Assembly (NCBI RefSeq): GCF_050627025.1
Contig: NZ_CP192473.1
Direction: 5' to 3' (one strand)
From: Variovorax paradoxus_P
GTDB lineage: Bacteria > Pseudomonadota > Gammaproteobacteria > Burkholderiales > Burkholderiaceae_C
DNA length: 64,000 nt
Part shown: in pieces, positions 1 to 9,486 of the stretch
How the letters are laid out: each line of letters opens with the position of its first letter
How positions within the stretch are numbered: position 1 is the stretch's first letter
Position numbers and translations under genes: made by a program
Notes under the pieces: model-generated
What the model was told of the DNA's origin: nothing
The model's database searches: none
What the model saw: only the letters and a program-made list of their open reading frames with translations

Positions 1-269
1 CTTTGCAAAGCGGCAAGGACATGCGCGACATCTTCGAAGCCGAATGGGCGCGTCTAGACCGCGCTGAGCAAACAGCGCTCGCGGCTATCTCTGCGCTCGA
101 AGGCAGGATCGACCTCGCGGCTGCGCGCGCGGCGACCGGAGACGATGGACCGAGGACGCTCTTGCGCCTGGCGAACAAGTCGTTGCTCCGTCGGGCGGCA
201 GACGGCTCCCTGACGATTCATCCGCTCCTGCGCCAGTTCGTCGGGCTGAAGTCACCGGCGATAAGCTGA
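1..269 (+). CDS. C-terminal fragment of an AAA/NB-ARC-type transcriptional regulator (5' end outside window)
   Basis: Only the last ~88 codons are present; the reading frame is open to the window edge, so the true start lies upstream. The tail (leucine-rich, with LANKSLL and IHPLLRQF) closely matches the part of the large regulator at 23275-26247 that follows its ATPase domain (LINKALL and LHPLLREL). In that family this is the helical segment linking the NB-ARC ATPase to the TPR array. I infer a second regulator of the same class, ending early without a long TPR array. It could also be an unrelated LuxR/MalT-like ATPase. Confidence 0.5.
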   Translation, partial: LQSGKDMRDIFEAEWARLDRAEQTALAAISALEGRIDLAAARAATGDDGPRTLLRLANKSLLRRAADGSLTIHPLLRQFVGLKSPAIS

Positions 270-292
270 ACGGGTCGGCCCCGGCCTCGCAT

Positions 293-781
293 TCAGGACA
301 GGAACATCAAGACGGCTTCGTTGCCCTGCGCTGCCGATGCCAAGAACGCTTGGAGCGCTTCATAGTCGTTCTGGCACGCTTGGCGATCGCCGTCGCTGCC
401 CGTCCAGTCTTCCGGATAGATTTGGCCTGCCTGCACGCGCGCGAGGTCAAACCGTGACCAGAGCATGTCAAAACTGAGCTCGTCCAGTTGGCCGCAGAGC
501 GCCTGAGCGTCCTTGGCCGCGTTGAAACGGTAGGCGCCATAGCCACTGTCGGTGCCGGAAATTTCCGAGCCTCCGAGGACCGCGTTCGCGAACGGGCCCA
601 CTCGCTCCCACGGCGCGCCGGTCAGCAGAAAGTGAATCAGCTGCCATGAACGCACGATTTCGAGGTTCAGTTCATCCGTCTGCGAAAGCTCGTCGACAGT
701 GTCCTCGACGGCAGCTTCGTTGCGCAACACTTGCGCAAGCCGAGTTTCTGGAAGCCTCTGAAAGTAGCAGGAAATAGCCAT
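293..781 (-). CDS. DUF1877 (YfbM-like) family protein
   Basis: 162 aa. The N-terminus (MAISCYFQRL) and overall pattern fit the DUF1877/YfbM family of small soluble cytoplasmic proteins of about 160 residues: an opening beta strand, an acidic middle, and W-x-x-I-H-F-L followed by a glycine-rich loop around residues 50-75. The biochemical role of the family is not known. A second, divergent member lies at 28565-29065 downstream of the Rhs gene, which suggests an accessory, possibly immunity-related role (inference). It converges on the regulator tail to its left and is divergent from the hydrolase to its right. Confidence 0.7.
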   Translation of the reverse strand: MAISCYFQRLPETRLAQVLRNEAAVEDTVDELSQTDELNLEIVRSWQLIHFLLTGAPWERVGPFANAVLGGSEISGTDSGYGAYRFNAAKDAQALCGQLDELSFDMLWSRFDLARVQAGQIYPEDWTGSDGDRQACQNDYEALQAFLASAAQGNEAVLMFLS

Positions 782-926
782 CGAAAAGATGCCTTAGAAA
801 AGTTCAACCTGGGCAAACGCGCCCTTTGGTTCGAACACGATTTTGCATTTGGCCCCGGCGCCGAGGGTGATGCAAGGGAATGGTGCGCCTCCTCCATTGG
901 CAGTAATCCGCTCAGCGGTTTTCGCG

Positions 927-1760
927 ATGAAGCTTGGCGCAATGCAAAACCATGTTCTTCGGTTCGCCTTACACACCCTTCCTCGCACCATCGCAGCGCG
1001 GCTCATGATTTCTGCAGCCAACCGGTCCATCCGCCCGGTGGTTTCGGCGGCAGAGCAAGCGGCCCTCGAAGGCAGTTTCGAGTTTTCGTATGGAGAGACA
1101 CCGAACCGGGTGGCCAGGAGTTGGGGCACCGGCCCGCTCGTGCTGCTGGTACACGGCTGGGGAGGTCGTGCGGAGCAAATGGCGCCGCTCGCGAAAGCGC
1201 TGGCCGATCTCGGCCATCGCGCTGTGGCCATCAATGTCACCGGTCACGGCAACTCAGCAGGCACAGCCACCGCGTGGTCGTATTTTGTTGACGACCTGGC
1301 TGCACTCGCCCGCGAACTGAAAGTCCCTCTGAAAGCGATCGTGGGTCATTCGGCCGGTGGTCTCGCGGCCATGGTTGCCCAGTGGCACGGGCTCATCGAG
1401 GCCGAACGCTACGTTTGCATCGCTTCGCCTTCGTACCCGTACCCGCCCCTCGAAGGCGTTGCGAGGCGGCTCGATCCTCCCGCGGAATTGCTTCGCCGCT
1501 ATCGCGCCTATCTGGCAAGCGAGCTTCGCGCGGAATGGTCTCGGCTCGAGGCCTGCGAGGCATTCGCCGGCCTCGGCGATCGGCTCATGCTGATCTATGA
1601 CGAAAAGGACCGGTTCGTCTCGCACACCCAGGCCGATCGCATCGCCGCCGTCTGCACGGGAGCGCGGGTCCACAAGACTTCTGCACACGGGCACACGCGG
1701 CTTCTCGTGGCGGCCGAGGTGCGCGACGAAGTCTGCAAATTCACCTCCGAGGCCGTGTGA
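927..1760 (+). CDS. alpha/beta hydrolase
   Basis: 277 aa from the ATG at 927; upstream and downstream starts (843, 942) cannot be excluded and no strong ribosome site separates them. The alpha/beta-hydrolase core is clear: HGWGG oxyanion loop near residue 80, nucleophile elbow GHSAGG near 140, an acidic residue in YDEKDRF near 230, and a C-terminal catalytic His in SAHGHTRLL. The substrate is unknown; esterase or lipase-like chemistry is expected. It stands alone between a divergent DUF1877 gene and the pilus operon and has no obvious functional partner. Confidence 0.82.
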   Translation: MKLGAMQNHVLRFALHTLPRTIAARLMISAANRSIRPVVSAAEQAALEGSFEFSYGETPNRVARSWGTGPLVLLVHGWGGRAEQMAPLAKALADLGHRAVAINVTGHGNSAGTATAWSYFVDDLAALARELKVPLKAIVGHSAGGLAAMVAQWHGLIEAERYVCIASPSYPYPPLEGVARRLDPPAELLRRYRAYLASELRAEWSRLEACEAFAGLGDRLMLIYDEKDRFVSHTQADRIAAVCTGARVHKTSAHGHTRLLVAAEVRDEVCKFTSEAV

Positions 1761-1998
1761 TCCGGTCAGGTCGCCGGCGCGGCCGGGACGCGGGGCACTG
1801 CAACAGCTCCTGCACTCGCAGGATGGGCCCGACAAGTTACCAGACGTAAATTTGGTACACAAACTTTAGGCGAACTGCGGCGACCAAAAACCTTTCTTCG
1901 CTGAGATGCGCGATTTTTCGCCCGTACAGGAGGTTTGTGGTCGCTGCGAAGAGCCCAGATGGCGAGTTCGCGAGAGGTTCCAACGTCCGGAGAAATCG

Positions 1999-2613
1999 AT
2001 GAAATTTTGGTTTGGATCAGCCCGGAAGAAAGCGGTGCCAAGCGTCACGCCGGCGGCGCCTTTGCCTGGCAGCAATGACCGCGCCAAAACGGCCTTGCAC
2101 CGCGAGGTGGTCGATGTCGCCTTGCATGGCACGCTCATCCGGCATGGCATTCCCAGATCGTGGGTCGTCGCGGAGCTTCAGACGGCGCCGCCGGTTGCCG
2201 CGCAGCCACGCTCGGATATCTGCCTGATCGTGCGCCAGTGGGGCGGACTGCCCTGGATCCGCGCGGCAGCCTTCCAGCGGACTTTCTTGCGCCGAATCAG
2301 TCTGCTGGACCGCAACCAGCATCTGTGGCTTCGATGCGTCGCCTGGCAGTTCAAGCTCCATGAGGAGGGCGAAGACGGCCGCGCGTCCCAGCCCCCTTTC
2401 GCTGTCACGGTGCCCGCCCCGTTGACGGAACTGTTCGCGTCCCAAGACGCGCCGGTCGTCCCGAAGGCAGAGCCGCCACAACCGCGGCAGGAGTCGGCGA
2501 AGGAAAGGCAGGGCCGGCTCGCCGCAGCCAGCGCCAAGCTGCTGGGCAGCCGCTGGCGCGATTCCAACGTTGCCGAATTCGAAGACACCATGCCCCTCGA
2601 GAGGGCGCATTGA
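1999..2613 (+). CDS. hypothetical protein at the head of the type IV pilin operon
   Basis: 204 aa, starting at the ATG at 1999 (MKFWFGSARKK), preceded by GGAGAAA. It has no signal peptide or transmembrane segment, a basic N-terminus, a central region rich in W and R, and a proline-rich linker (around residues 150-165) before a charged tail. It ends 27 bp before the pilE-like gene and runs in the same direction as the whole pilus operon, so it is probably co-transcribed and may be a cytoplasmic accessory factor for pilus biogenesis (inference). I do not recognise a family. Confidence 0.65.
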   Translation: MKFWFGSARKKAVPSVTPAAPLPGSNDRAKTALHREVVDVALHGTLIRHGIPRSWVVAELQTAPPVAAQPRSDICLIVRQWGGLPWIRAAAFQRTFLRRISLLDRNQHLWLRCVAWQFKLHEEGEDGRASQPPFAVTVPAPLTELFASQDAPVVPKAEPPQPRQESAKERQGRLAAASAKLLGSRWRDSNVAEFEDTMPLERAH

Positions 2614-2640
2614 ATTGACCGCATCAACCGCACCGATTGC

Positions 2641-3135
2641 ATGAACAGCCATCTCAGAAACCATCCACAACGCCGCCGAGCGCCCTCGGTCATCCGTGGC
2701 TTCACGCTGATCGAAGTCCTGGTCACCGTCACGATCATCGGGCTGCTTGCAGCGTTCGCGATCCCGCAGTACGGCGACTATGTGCGACGCGGACAGATCA
2801 CCGAAGCGGTGACCCACATGTCGGACTACCGTGTGAAGCTCGAGCAGTATTTTCAGGACAACCGAAGCTACGGCGCCGCCGGCGCCAAATGCGCGAACCT
2901 CACGGGCACGGCGCCCGCGTGGAGCGATTTCAAGCCTGCGAACGCACGCTTCTTCACCTACGACTGCACGGTGACGGCGACGGGCGGCTACAAGCTCACG
3001 GCCACGGGTGCACTGAGCCGTGCCATCGGCCACGAGTACATGGTGACGGAGACGGGCGCAAAGTCGACTACCAAATACAAAGGGGAAGCGTTCACGACGA
3101 AGAATTGCTGGCTGCAGGCGGGGTCCGAATGCTGA
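2641..3135 (+). CDS. pilE: type IV pilin, PilE-like
   Basis: 164 aa. The class III prepilin signal is intact: a basic leader of 20 residues, then G|FTLIEVLVTVTIIGLL with Glu at +5 and a hydrophobic N-terminal helix. The globular part has four Cys residues (AKC, YDC, NCW, final SEC) that can form the C-terminal disulfide loops of PilE-type minor pilins. PilD cleaves and N-methylates such proteins before assembly in the inner membrane. It is the first pilin of the fimT-pilV-pilW-pilX-pilY1 operon and overlaps the next gene by 7 bp, so it is likely a minor pilin rather than the major subunit. Confidence 0.88.
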   Translation: MNSHLRNHPQRRRAPSVIRGFTLIEVLVTVTIIGLLAAFAIPQYGDYVRRGQITEAVTHMSDYRVKLEQYFQDNRSYGAAGAKCANLTGTAPAWSDFKPANARFFTYDCTVTATGGYKLTATGALSRAIGHEYMVTETGAKSTTKYKGEAFTTKNCWLQAGSEC

Positions 3136-3740
3136 GCGCGAAACAGCAGCGCGGATTTTCCATGGTGGAGGTGCTCGCTGTCGTCGCGGTGCTGTCCCTC
3201 ATGCTGGCCGCTCTCGCGCCGGGCGTGATGGATTGGGTCCGTGCCGCACGCGTGCGAAACGCGGCGGAAGCGGTCTACAGCGGCCTGCAGAAAGCCCGCA
3301 TCGAAGCCATCAAGCGCAACGTGCCGGTCACCTTCTGGCTGGTGTCCGCGCCGGACTCAGGCGCGCCGCCGGGAAAAGATTGCGGGCTGAATGCGAGATC
3401 GGCCTCGTGGGTCGTCAGTCTGGAGTCGCCCGTGGCGCAATGCCACATCGGTCCGTCGACCACCTCAACGCCCAAGATCGTGACGGCTCATGGCGCAGGC
3501 GCCGTTGCGGCCGGCGTGTCGGTCGCGGGCCTGAGTGCCGACGGAACGACACCCGCGACATCTGTCACATTCAATCCCTTAGGGCAGACCACGATGAACT
3601 CGGCGGCGTTGAGCCGCATCAACTTCGACCACGAGGCGAAAAGTGCCCGTAAGTACAGCGTGCAGGTGTCCGCGGCCGGTGACATCAGGCTGTGCGACCG
3701 CGTGGTCGAAAGCGCGACCGATCCGAGGAGGTGCGCATGA
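3129..3740 (+). CDS. fimT: GspH/FimT family pseudopilin
   Basis: 203 aa from the ATG at 3129, which overlaps the pilE stop. Short leader (MLSAKQQRG) then G|FSMVEVLAVVAVLSLMLAAL, with Glu at +5. The downstream part has the GspH/FimT look: NAAEAVYSGLQKARIEAIKRN immediately after the helix, then a beta-rich domain with a few Cys residues. In the PilE-FimU-PilV-PilW-PilX-PilY1 priming complex this protein is the FimU/FimT core minor pseudopilin. It overlaps pilV by 4 bp (ATGA), implying translational coupling. Confidence 0.87.
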   Translation: MLSAKQQRGFSMVEVLAVVAVLSLMLAALAPGVMDWVRAARVRNAAEAVYSGLQKARIEAIKRNVPVTFWLVSAPDSGAPPGKDCGLNARSASWVVSLESPVAQCHIGPSTTSTPKIVTAHGAGAVAAGVSVAGLSADGTTPATSVTFNPLGQTTMNSAALSRINFDHEAKSARKYSVQVSAAGDIRLCDRVVESATDPRRCA

Positions 3741-4150
3741 TGAAGCTGCGAATGAAGGGGTCCAGGGCCCGGCAGCGCGGCTCGGTTCTGCTGGAGGCTG
3801 TCGTCGGTATCTTCGTCCTGTCGTTTGGCGTGCTGGCCATCGTGGGGCTTCAGGCTGCGATGAATCACGCCCAAGGCACAGCCAAATTCCGTGCAGACGC
3901 CGCCAACCTCGCGGCCGAACTGGTGGGCTTGATGTGGGTCGACCAGCCGGGCCTCGCCTTCTACACAACGGACCAATGCAAAACCCGGAGTGCCTGCCGC
4001 CAATGGGCAGCGAAGGTCGCCAGCGCGATTCCCAAGGGCGAGACTGAAATCCTGAATCTCGGATCCGGTGCCGTCGAGATCAAGGTCAAGTGGACCTCGG
4101 CCATGGAGGGGGAGCATGTCTATGTGCTGCGCACGAATGTCAACTTCTAA
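3737..4150 (+). CDS. pilV: type IV pilus minor pseudopilin PilV
   Basis: 137 aa. The start at 3737 is supported by a strong GAGGAGG ribosome site and an ATGA overlap with fimT. The leader MMKLRMKGSRARQRG is followed by G|SVLLEAVVGIFVLSFGVLAI, the usual PilV form with S at +1 and Glu at +5. The periplasmic domain is short for PilV but contains the typical AANLAAELVGLMW segment after the helix. It forms part of the minor pilin complex that primes assembly and positions PilY1. It overlaps pilW by 14 bp. Confidence 0.88.
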   Translation: MMKLRMKGSRARQRGSVLLEAVVGIFVLSFGVLAIVGLQAAMNHAQGTAKFRADAANLAAELVGLMWVDQPGLAFYTTDQCKTRSACRQWAAKVASAIPKGETEILNLGSGAVEIKVKWTSAMEGEHVYVLRTNVNF

Positions 4151-5279
4151 GTTCGCCGCCCCGCGCACAAGACTGGCCGGCTTCACCATCATCGAGCTGA
4201 TGGTCGGCCTTCTGGTCGGCCTGTTCGTGACCTTGGGCGTCACCTATGTACTGATGAACATGGAGGGGCAAAAGCGCACCGTCACCAGCGGCAGCGATGC
4301 GCAAATGACCGGTGCCTTGGCGCTGGCGACGCTCACGCGCACGCTGCAGCCGGCAGGCTACGGCTTCAACCAGGTCCCGGAGGTCATGGGCTGCGCCTTG
4401 GACAACAAATACGGTGGCGCCGGTTTCATGGGGTTGCCAGAGAGGCTCGTGCCCGTCGAAATCGAGGATGGCAGCGGCGGCGCTTCGGACGTCATTCGTG
4501 TGTTTGCCAGTGGCAAGGAATCGTATGCAGTCCCGCTTCGGCTCAAGGAGACCTACAGCCCCACAGTGCCTATCGCCAAGGAGCAGTTCGTGCCCTTGGC
4601 ACTGGCCGGGGTTCAGCCCAAAGATTCGACGTACCCGGGCGACCTCATGGTCGCGGCCGTCGAAGCAATGCAACCTTGCGAGATCTTTCAGGCCTCCGCC
4701 GTCGCAGCAGGCGTCATCAGCCGAAAAGACGATGGCGCGTGGAACGCGCCCGACTTTCCGAGCAAGAACTACAGCAGCGGCAACTACCTCATCAACCTGG
4801 GGCAGCCTTTCGACGCGACTCTGGCCGTGTCGTCGGACGGCGCGTTGACCCTGAAGACGCTCACGTTCTCCAGCACGGGCGTGCCGAGCTACACGAGCGC
4901 CCTCCCCGTGCACCGCGACATCGTCAACCTTCAGGCGATGTACGGCAAGGACACCACCTCACCGCCGGACGGGGCCATCGATGCATGGAACACGGAGAAG
5001 CCCACCACCAACGCACAGTGGCAGCAGGTGGTGGCAGTGCGCATCGCCGTGGTCGCGCGCAGCACCCAGTTCGAGCGCGAGGAGGTCACGCTGCAAGCTC
5101 CCGAATGGGATGTCGGCAAGGAGATCAAGGTGAATGGAGCGAAAGCCTGCAGGGCCAATGGCGGCAGCGAGTGCCTGAGTCTCGACGTGTCGACCTTTCC
5201 CGAATGGAAGCACTACCGCTACAAGGTGTTCGATTCCATCATTCCTTTGCGCAACATGGTTTGGAAGGCAACGCTGTGA
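4137..5279 (+). CDS. pilW: type IV pilus minor pseudopilin PilW
   Basis: 380 aa from the ATG at 4137 (MSTSKFAAPRTRLAG), inside the 3' end of pilV. The cleavage motif G|FTIIELMVGLLVGLFVTLG is textbook PilW, and the length fits the family. A longer in-frame start at 4068 lies further inside pilV and is unlikely. The large beta-rich periplasmic domain should join PilV, PilX and FimT in the tip or priming complex. The stop and the pilX start share bases (TGATG). Confidence 0.9.
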   Translation: MSTSKFAAPRTRLAGFTIIELMVGLLVGLFVTLGVTYVLMNMEGQKRTVTSGSDAQMTGALALATLTRTLQPAGYGFNQVPEVMGCALDNKYGGAGFMGLPERLVPVEIEDGSGGASDVIRVFASGKESYAVPLRLKETYSPTVPIAKEQFVPLALAGVQPKDSTYPGDLMVAAVEAMQPCEIFQASAVAAGVISRKDDGAWNAPDFPSKNYSSGNYLINLGQPFDATLAVSSDGALTLKTLTFSSTGVPSYTSALPVHRDIVNLQAMYGKDTTSPPDGAIDAWNTEKPTTNAQWQQVVAVRIAVVARSTQFEREEVTLQAPEWDVGKEIKVNGAKACRANGGSECLSLDVSTFPEWKHYRYKVFDSIIPLRNMVWKATL

Positions 5280-5941
5280 TGAAGAAGGTACCGAACCCCG
5301 GCCGGCAGGGCTCACCCAGGCTGCGCCGGGCGCAACGAGGGATCTCGCTCCTCTTCACACTGATGGCCTTGGTGGTGATGGGCCTGGGTGCCATCGCACT
5401 GGTGCGTTCGGTCGAGACCGGGACGACGGTGATTGGCGAACTCGGATTCAAGCAGGATGCACTTGCCGCCGCGGCTGCAGGAACGGAGGAAGCCATCGCC
5501 TGGCTCAACAGCAGAGCGACGGGCGCTGCGTTGGAGGCCCACGACAAAAACGCCGGCTACTACGCCACCAGCATCGATACGCTCGACCCCACGGGCAACC
5601 AGACGACCAAGGCAAAGCCGCTGCGACTCGTCAAGTGGGCAGCGACGTGTTCGGACGACTTCTCCCCCTGCGATGTGGACGCCTTTGCATCGAACCCGGT
5701 GAACGGCAACAAGGTCCAGTGGGTGATCACTCGCCTGTGCGAGAAGGAAGGCCCTGCCGGTGAGCTGAACACCTGTGCAAGGCCGCCCCTGTCTGCCAAC
5801 GCTGCCGCGAACGATCGCGGCGAAGTCACGCCCGACGGGCGCATCACGGTGGGCAACACCACGCCCTACTTCCGCATCATCGTGCGCGTCGAAGGCCCCC
5901 GCAACACCGTGAGCTACACCGAAGCCATGGTGCATTTCTGA
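5279..5941 (+). CDS. pilX: type IV pilus assembly protein PilX
   Basis: 220 aa, starting in the TGATG overlap with pilW. Leader ends RAQRG, then G|ISLLFTLMALVVMGLGAIALVR. Position +5 is Phe, not Glu, as is usual for PilX, which does not carry the conserved Glu5. The domain after the helix begins with the PilX pattern SVETG...A-A-A-A-GTEEAIAWL. It is believed to link PilY1 to the minor pilin complex. A gap of only 28 bp precedes pilY1. Confidence 0.87.
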   Translation: MKKVPNPGRQGSPRLRRAQRGISLLFTLMALVVMGLGAIALVRSVETGTTVIGELGFKQDALAAAAAGTEEAIAWLNSRATGAALEAHDKNAGYYATSIDTLDPTGNQTTKAKPLRLVKWAATCSDDFSPCDVDAFASNPVNGNKVQWVITRLCEKEGPAGELNTCARPPLSANAAANDRGEVTPDGRITVGNTTPYFRIIVRVEGPRNTVSYTEAMVHF

Positions 5942-5969
5942 TCAAACCCTTCCTCACTACTCCATCGCC

Positions 5970-8900
5970 ATGAAACTTCCACGCGCTTCGAAGAAGGCCG
6001 CACAGACCCGCATCGCGCTGATGCTCGCAGGGAGCGGGCTCTGCGGCGCCGCCGTGGCGGCGGGTACCGATATCTCCAGTGTTCCGCTGTTCACGGCAAG
6101 GAGCGTCAAGCCGAACTTCATGTTCTTGATGGACGATTCGGAAAGCATGCGACGGTGGTGGCTCCCCGATGATTCTTCTCGTTGGGCTCCATTGCAGGAC
6201 CTTAGCATCCCTAGCAAGGACCGAGATCCATTGAGCCCGGCGCCCAACGCCTACTACGAGCCGGGAAAAAAATCGACTGTCTTTAAGCACGGGCAGTACA
6301 CCACACAGTGCAACCACCTCGCCTACAACCCGGCAACCACCTATCTTCCGCCGTTGGACGAATTCGGACGGCAACAAGAGCCCGCTCGCATGAGCGATTT
6401 CACGGACAACAGCTATCAACCGTTCTACTTTGTTTACAACGGCGGCCAAAAAGCCATGAACTGGGAGCGCGACGAGAAGGGGGACATCAAACGCAACGCG
6501 TTCTACGCCGAGTGCATTTCGTTGATCGGCGAGGGCGACGGTGCACCCGTCATGATCCGGAAGGAGGTGCGGGACGAGTCCGAGTGGCAGAAGCAGAACT
6601 TCCAGAATTGGCGGTACTACTACAGCACACGTCGGGAGATGACGAAAGCCGCGATCAAGCAGGTGTTTCGCCGCGTGAAGGACGACTACAGGGTCGGGTA
6701 TAGCCGTACCTCCTACGACAGGGCAGATGACCGGATGGGCACATCAGATACGGACAGGTGGAACTTCCTGGACATCCGGGACTTCACCGATAACCAGAAG
6801 CTCAAATTCTTCAGCGCCATCCACAACTCGAATGGTTCATTCGATACGCCCATCCGTGGTGCCTTGTCCAAGGCCGGCCAGTATTTTGCAAAAAAGGCCC
6901 CCCTGCAAACGAGCGATCCAATTGAGCATTCGTGCCAGCGCAACTTCACTCTGTTGGCAACCGACGGCGGATGGACCAAGTCAGGCGAGAGAAAAAAAGG
7001 CGGCTCCTACTACGATTTCGGTCCTTACGGCATCTCGAAACAAATGGATGTGCCTGTATCTGTGGGCCAGCAAGACAAAGGGGATGCTGTTCAGCGCCCG
7101 ATGCGCGATTCCGGCGGCGACGGGACCGAAACCCTTGCAGACGTAGCGGCCTATTACTACAACGCAGATCTGCGCGACAAGCGTTCGCTGGACAACTGCA
7201 CCGGCGCGCTCGGCGCAGATGTTTGCAAGAACAACGTCAAAGGTGAAACCGCAGACGCGTTCCACTCCTTCGGGGACTCCTCCGACAAACAGCACATGAC
7301 CACGATGACGCTGGGACTGGGATTGAACGGGACCATCGCCTACCGGCCGGACTACAAGACGGCCACCAAGGTTGATGACGCACCGCGCGACTTCTATGAC
7401 ATCGTCAAGGGGGAGAAGAACTGGCCCGCGATCGCCGACCCCGGGACCAAGAGCGATTACCTGCCGTTGACACACAACGACGACCTTTGGCATGCGGCAG
7501 TCAACGGCCGCGGTCAGTATTTCAGTGCGTCGGACCCGACGTCGCTCATTCGAAGTCTCAGCGAGGCGCTGGACATCGTGAAGGCTTCTACCGGCGCGGC
7601 CTCGGCTGCCTCGACCAGCACGATTCGTCCCACCGGAGACAACAACGACGCATTTGTCGCGAGCTACGTGAGCCAGAAATGGATCGGCGACGTGCAACGC
7701 TTCCGCGTGAACCCGAAGACCGGTGCCCTGGAAAATCTGACCTGGTCTGCGCGTACCGAGCTCGACAAGCTCGCCGCGGCCGATCGCAACATCTTCTACA
7801 GGAAGCCCAATTCGAATACCAATCGAGCTTTCACCGCCGAGAACCTGCGTGATGACCGGCTGGGAAGGAATTTCAGAGACTTCTGCGATCAGCCTGGTGC
7901 GAGCGGCAGCGGCAAGCCCGACCAGTGCGAAATGCTGCAGCCCGCAGACCTCGAAGCAGCCAACAAGACCGAAAACCTCGTGAAGTTCATCCGCGGCGAC
8001 AAGTCCATGCCGTATTACCGCAAGCGTGAGAGCACCCTGGGCGACATCACCAATGCATCGCTGCTTTATGCCGGAAGTCCGTCGTTCCCCTACCAGGACC
8101 CGACTTACGTCAACTACAAGAAGGAGCCCGCGTCCCTGAATCGCTCGAAGATCGTGCTGGCGGCCGCGAACGACGGCATGCTGCACGCGTTCGACCGGGA
8201 AACCGGTGCCGAGAAATGGGCGTTCATTCCGAGCGTCGTCATGTCGAATCTGTACAAGCTCGCAGACACCAACTATCCCAACAACCACGCGGCGTTCGTC
8301 GACGCCACGCCGGTGCTTGCGGACGTTTACATCGACAAGGGAAAGGGTGAAGGAAAGAAGTGGCGCACGATCGTCGTCGGCGGCCTGGGCGGTGGCGGAC
8401 GCGGCTACTACGCGCTGGACATCACCAACCCGGCGGCGCCCGAAGTTCTCTGGGAGTACGAGCACCCCGATCTCGGCCTGAGCTTCGGCAATCCGATCAT
8501 CACCAAACGCAAGGACGGCAAATGGGTCGTGGTGTTCGCTTCGGGCATGAACAACGCCAACGGCGTCGGCAAGCTTTTCGTGCTGGATGCCGCAACGGGC
8601 AACCTCGACATCAATGAGCCCTTGAGCACGGGCGCCGGCACGTCCGACGAACCAAGCGGGTTGACCTACATCAATGCTTGGGTGGCCGCCGAGGGTGATA
8701 ACCAGGCGCTGCGGTTCTACGGCGGCGACCTGCTGGGCAATCTCTGGCGCTTCGATATCGACGGACTGCTGGACCCCAAGGGCGACGCCCTGCTCCTGGC
8801 CAAGCTTGTAGGCCCCGATGACAAGAGCAAGCCGCAGCCGGTGACCACAAAGCCCTCGCTGGCCGAGGTCAAGTACAACGGCATCAAGTATGCGATGGTC

Positions 8901-9467
8901 TATGTTGCGACGGGACGGTACCTCGGGATTTCGGACCTCTCGGACAAAAGTATCCAGTCGTTCTACGCCATCAAGGATCCGCTGACCGCAAAGAGCTGGA
9001 ACAAGGTCCGGGGCAATTTCGACTTTGTCGAGAACACCATTGCCGCCGGAACGGCCACGAACGGCGATCCGACGCGCCAGGTGAGTTCGACGCCGGTAGA
9101 CCTTTCCAGCAAGGGCGGCTGGTACGTGGACTTTCCGGTCGCCGGCGAGCGCGTATCCGTGGCGCCGACCCTGGCATTGGGTGCGGTGTACGTGCCCGTC
9201 AATTTGCCGGCCCCTTATACCTGCCAGGTCGGCGGCAGTTCCTTCCTGTACCGCTTCGACATCCTGACGGGCAGCGGCACGGCGTCTTTCAGAGGTGATG
9301 TCCTGATCCAGGGCCTGAGCGTCATCCAGCTGACGGACGGCCCCAAGAAGGGGGCCACGGCACCGATGAGCACGGGCAGCGACGGCGGCGTGCGGGTGGA
9401 TGACGAAAACCCGCCGGCCTTCGGCGTGGGCCTCAAGCGCGCCTCGTGGCGAGAGCTGGTGAAGTGA
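5970..9467 (+). CDS. pilY1: PilY1-like tip-associated adhesin
   Basis: 1165 aa, typical for PilY1. It has an N-terminal export signal (hydrophobic LMLAGSGLCGAAVAA, Ala-rich cleavage region). A von Willebrand A-like region starts at PNFMFLMDDSESM (about residue 48) with the MIDAS-type D-x-S-x-S spacing. The C-terminal half is the conserved PilC/PilY1 beta-propeller, including AANDGMLHAF (~730) and GGLGGGGRGYYALDI (~805). PilY1 proteins sit at the pilus tip or outer membrane, act in adhesion and surface sensing, and counter pilus retraction. It closes the minor pilin operon. A long ORF on the opposite strand is a codon-bias shadow. Confidence 0.93.
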   Translation: MKLPRASKKAAQTRIALMLAGSGLCGAAVAAGTDISSVPLFTARSVKPNFMFLMDDSESMRRWWLPDDSSRWAPLQDLSIPSKDRDPLSPAPNAYYEPGKKSTVFKHGQYTTQCNHLAYNPATTYLPPLDEFGRQQEPARMSDFTDNSYQPFYFVYNGGQKAMNWERDEKGDIKRNAFYAECISLIGEGDGAPVMIRKEVRDESEWQKQNFQNWRYYYSTRREMTKAAIKQVFRRVKDDYRVGYSRTSYDRADDRMGTSDTDRWNFLDIRDFTDNQKLKFFSAIHNSNGSFDTPIRGALSKAGQYFAKKAPLQTSDPIEHSCQRNFTLLATDGGWTKSGERKKGGSYYDFGPYGISKQMDVPVSVGQQDKGDAVQRPMRDSGGDGTETLADVAAYYYNADLRDKRSLDNCTGALGADVCKNNVKGETADAFHSFGDSSDKQHMTTMTLGLGLNGTIAYRPDYKTATKVDDAPRDFYDIVKGEKNWPAIADPGTKSDYLPLTHNDDLWHAAVNGRGQYFSASDPTSLIRSLSEALDIVKASTGAASAASTSTIRPTGDNNDAFVASYVSQKWIGDVQRFRVNPKTGALENLTWSARTELDKLAAADRNIFYRKPNSNTNRAFTAENLRDDRLGRNFRDFCDQPGASGSGKPDQCEMLQPADLEAANKTENLVKFIRGDKSMPYYRKRESTLGDITNASLLYAGSPSFPYQDPTYVNYKKEPASLNRSKIVLAAANDGMLHAFDRETGAEKWAFIPSVVMSNLYKLADTNYPNNHAAFVDATPVLADVYIDKGKGEGKKWRTIVVGGLGGGGRGYYALDITNPAAPEVLWEYEHPDLGLSFGNPIITKRKDGKWVVVFASGMNNANGVGKLFVLDAATGNLDINEPLSTGAGTSDEPSGLTYINAWVAAEGDNQALRFYGGDLLGNLWRFDIDGLLDPKGDALLLAKLVGPDDKSKPQPVTTKPSLAEVKYNGIKYAMVYVATGRYLGISDLSDKSIQSFYAIKDPLTAKSWNKVRGNFDFVENTIAAGTATNGDPTRQVSSTPVDLSSKGGWYVDFPVAGERVSVAPTLALGAVYVPVNLPAPYTCQVGGSSFLYRFDILTGSGTASFRGDVLIQGLSVIQLTDGPKKGATAPMSTGSDGGVRVDDENPPAFGVGLKRASWRELVK

Positions 9468-9486
9468 ACGCAAAGGCCGGGTAACC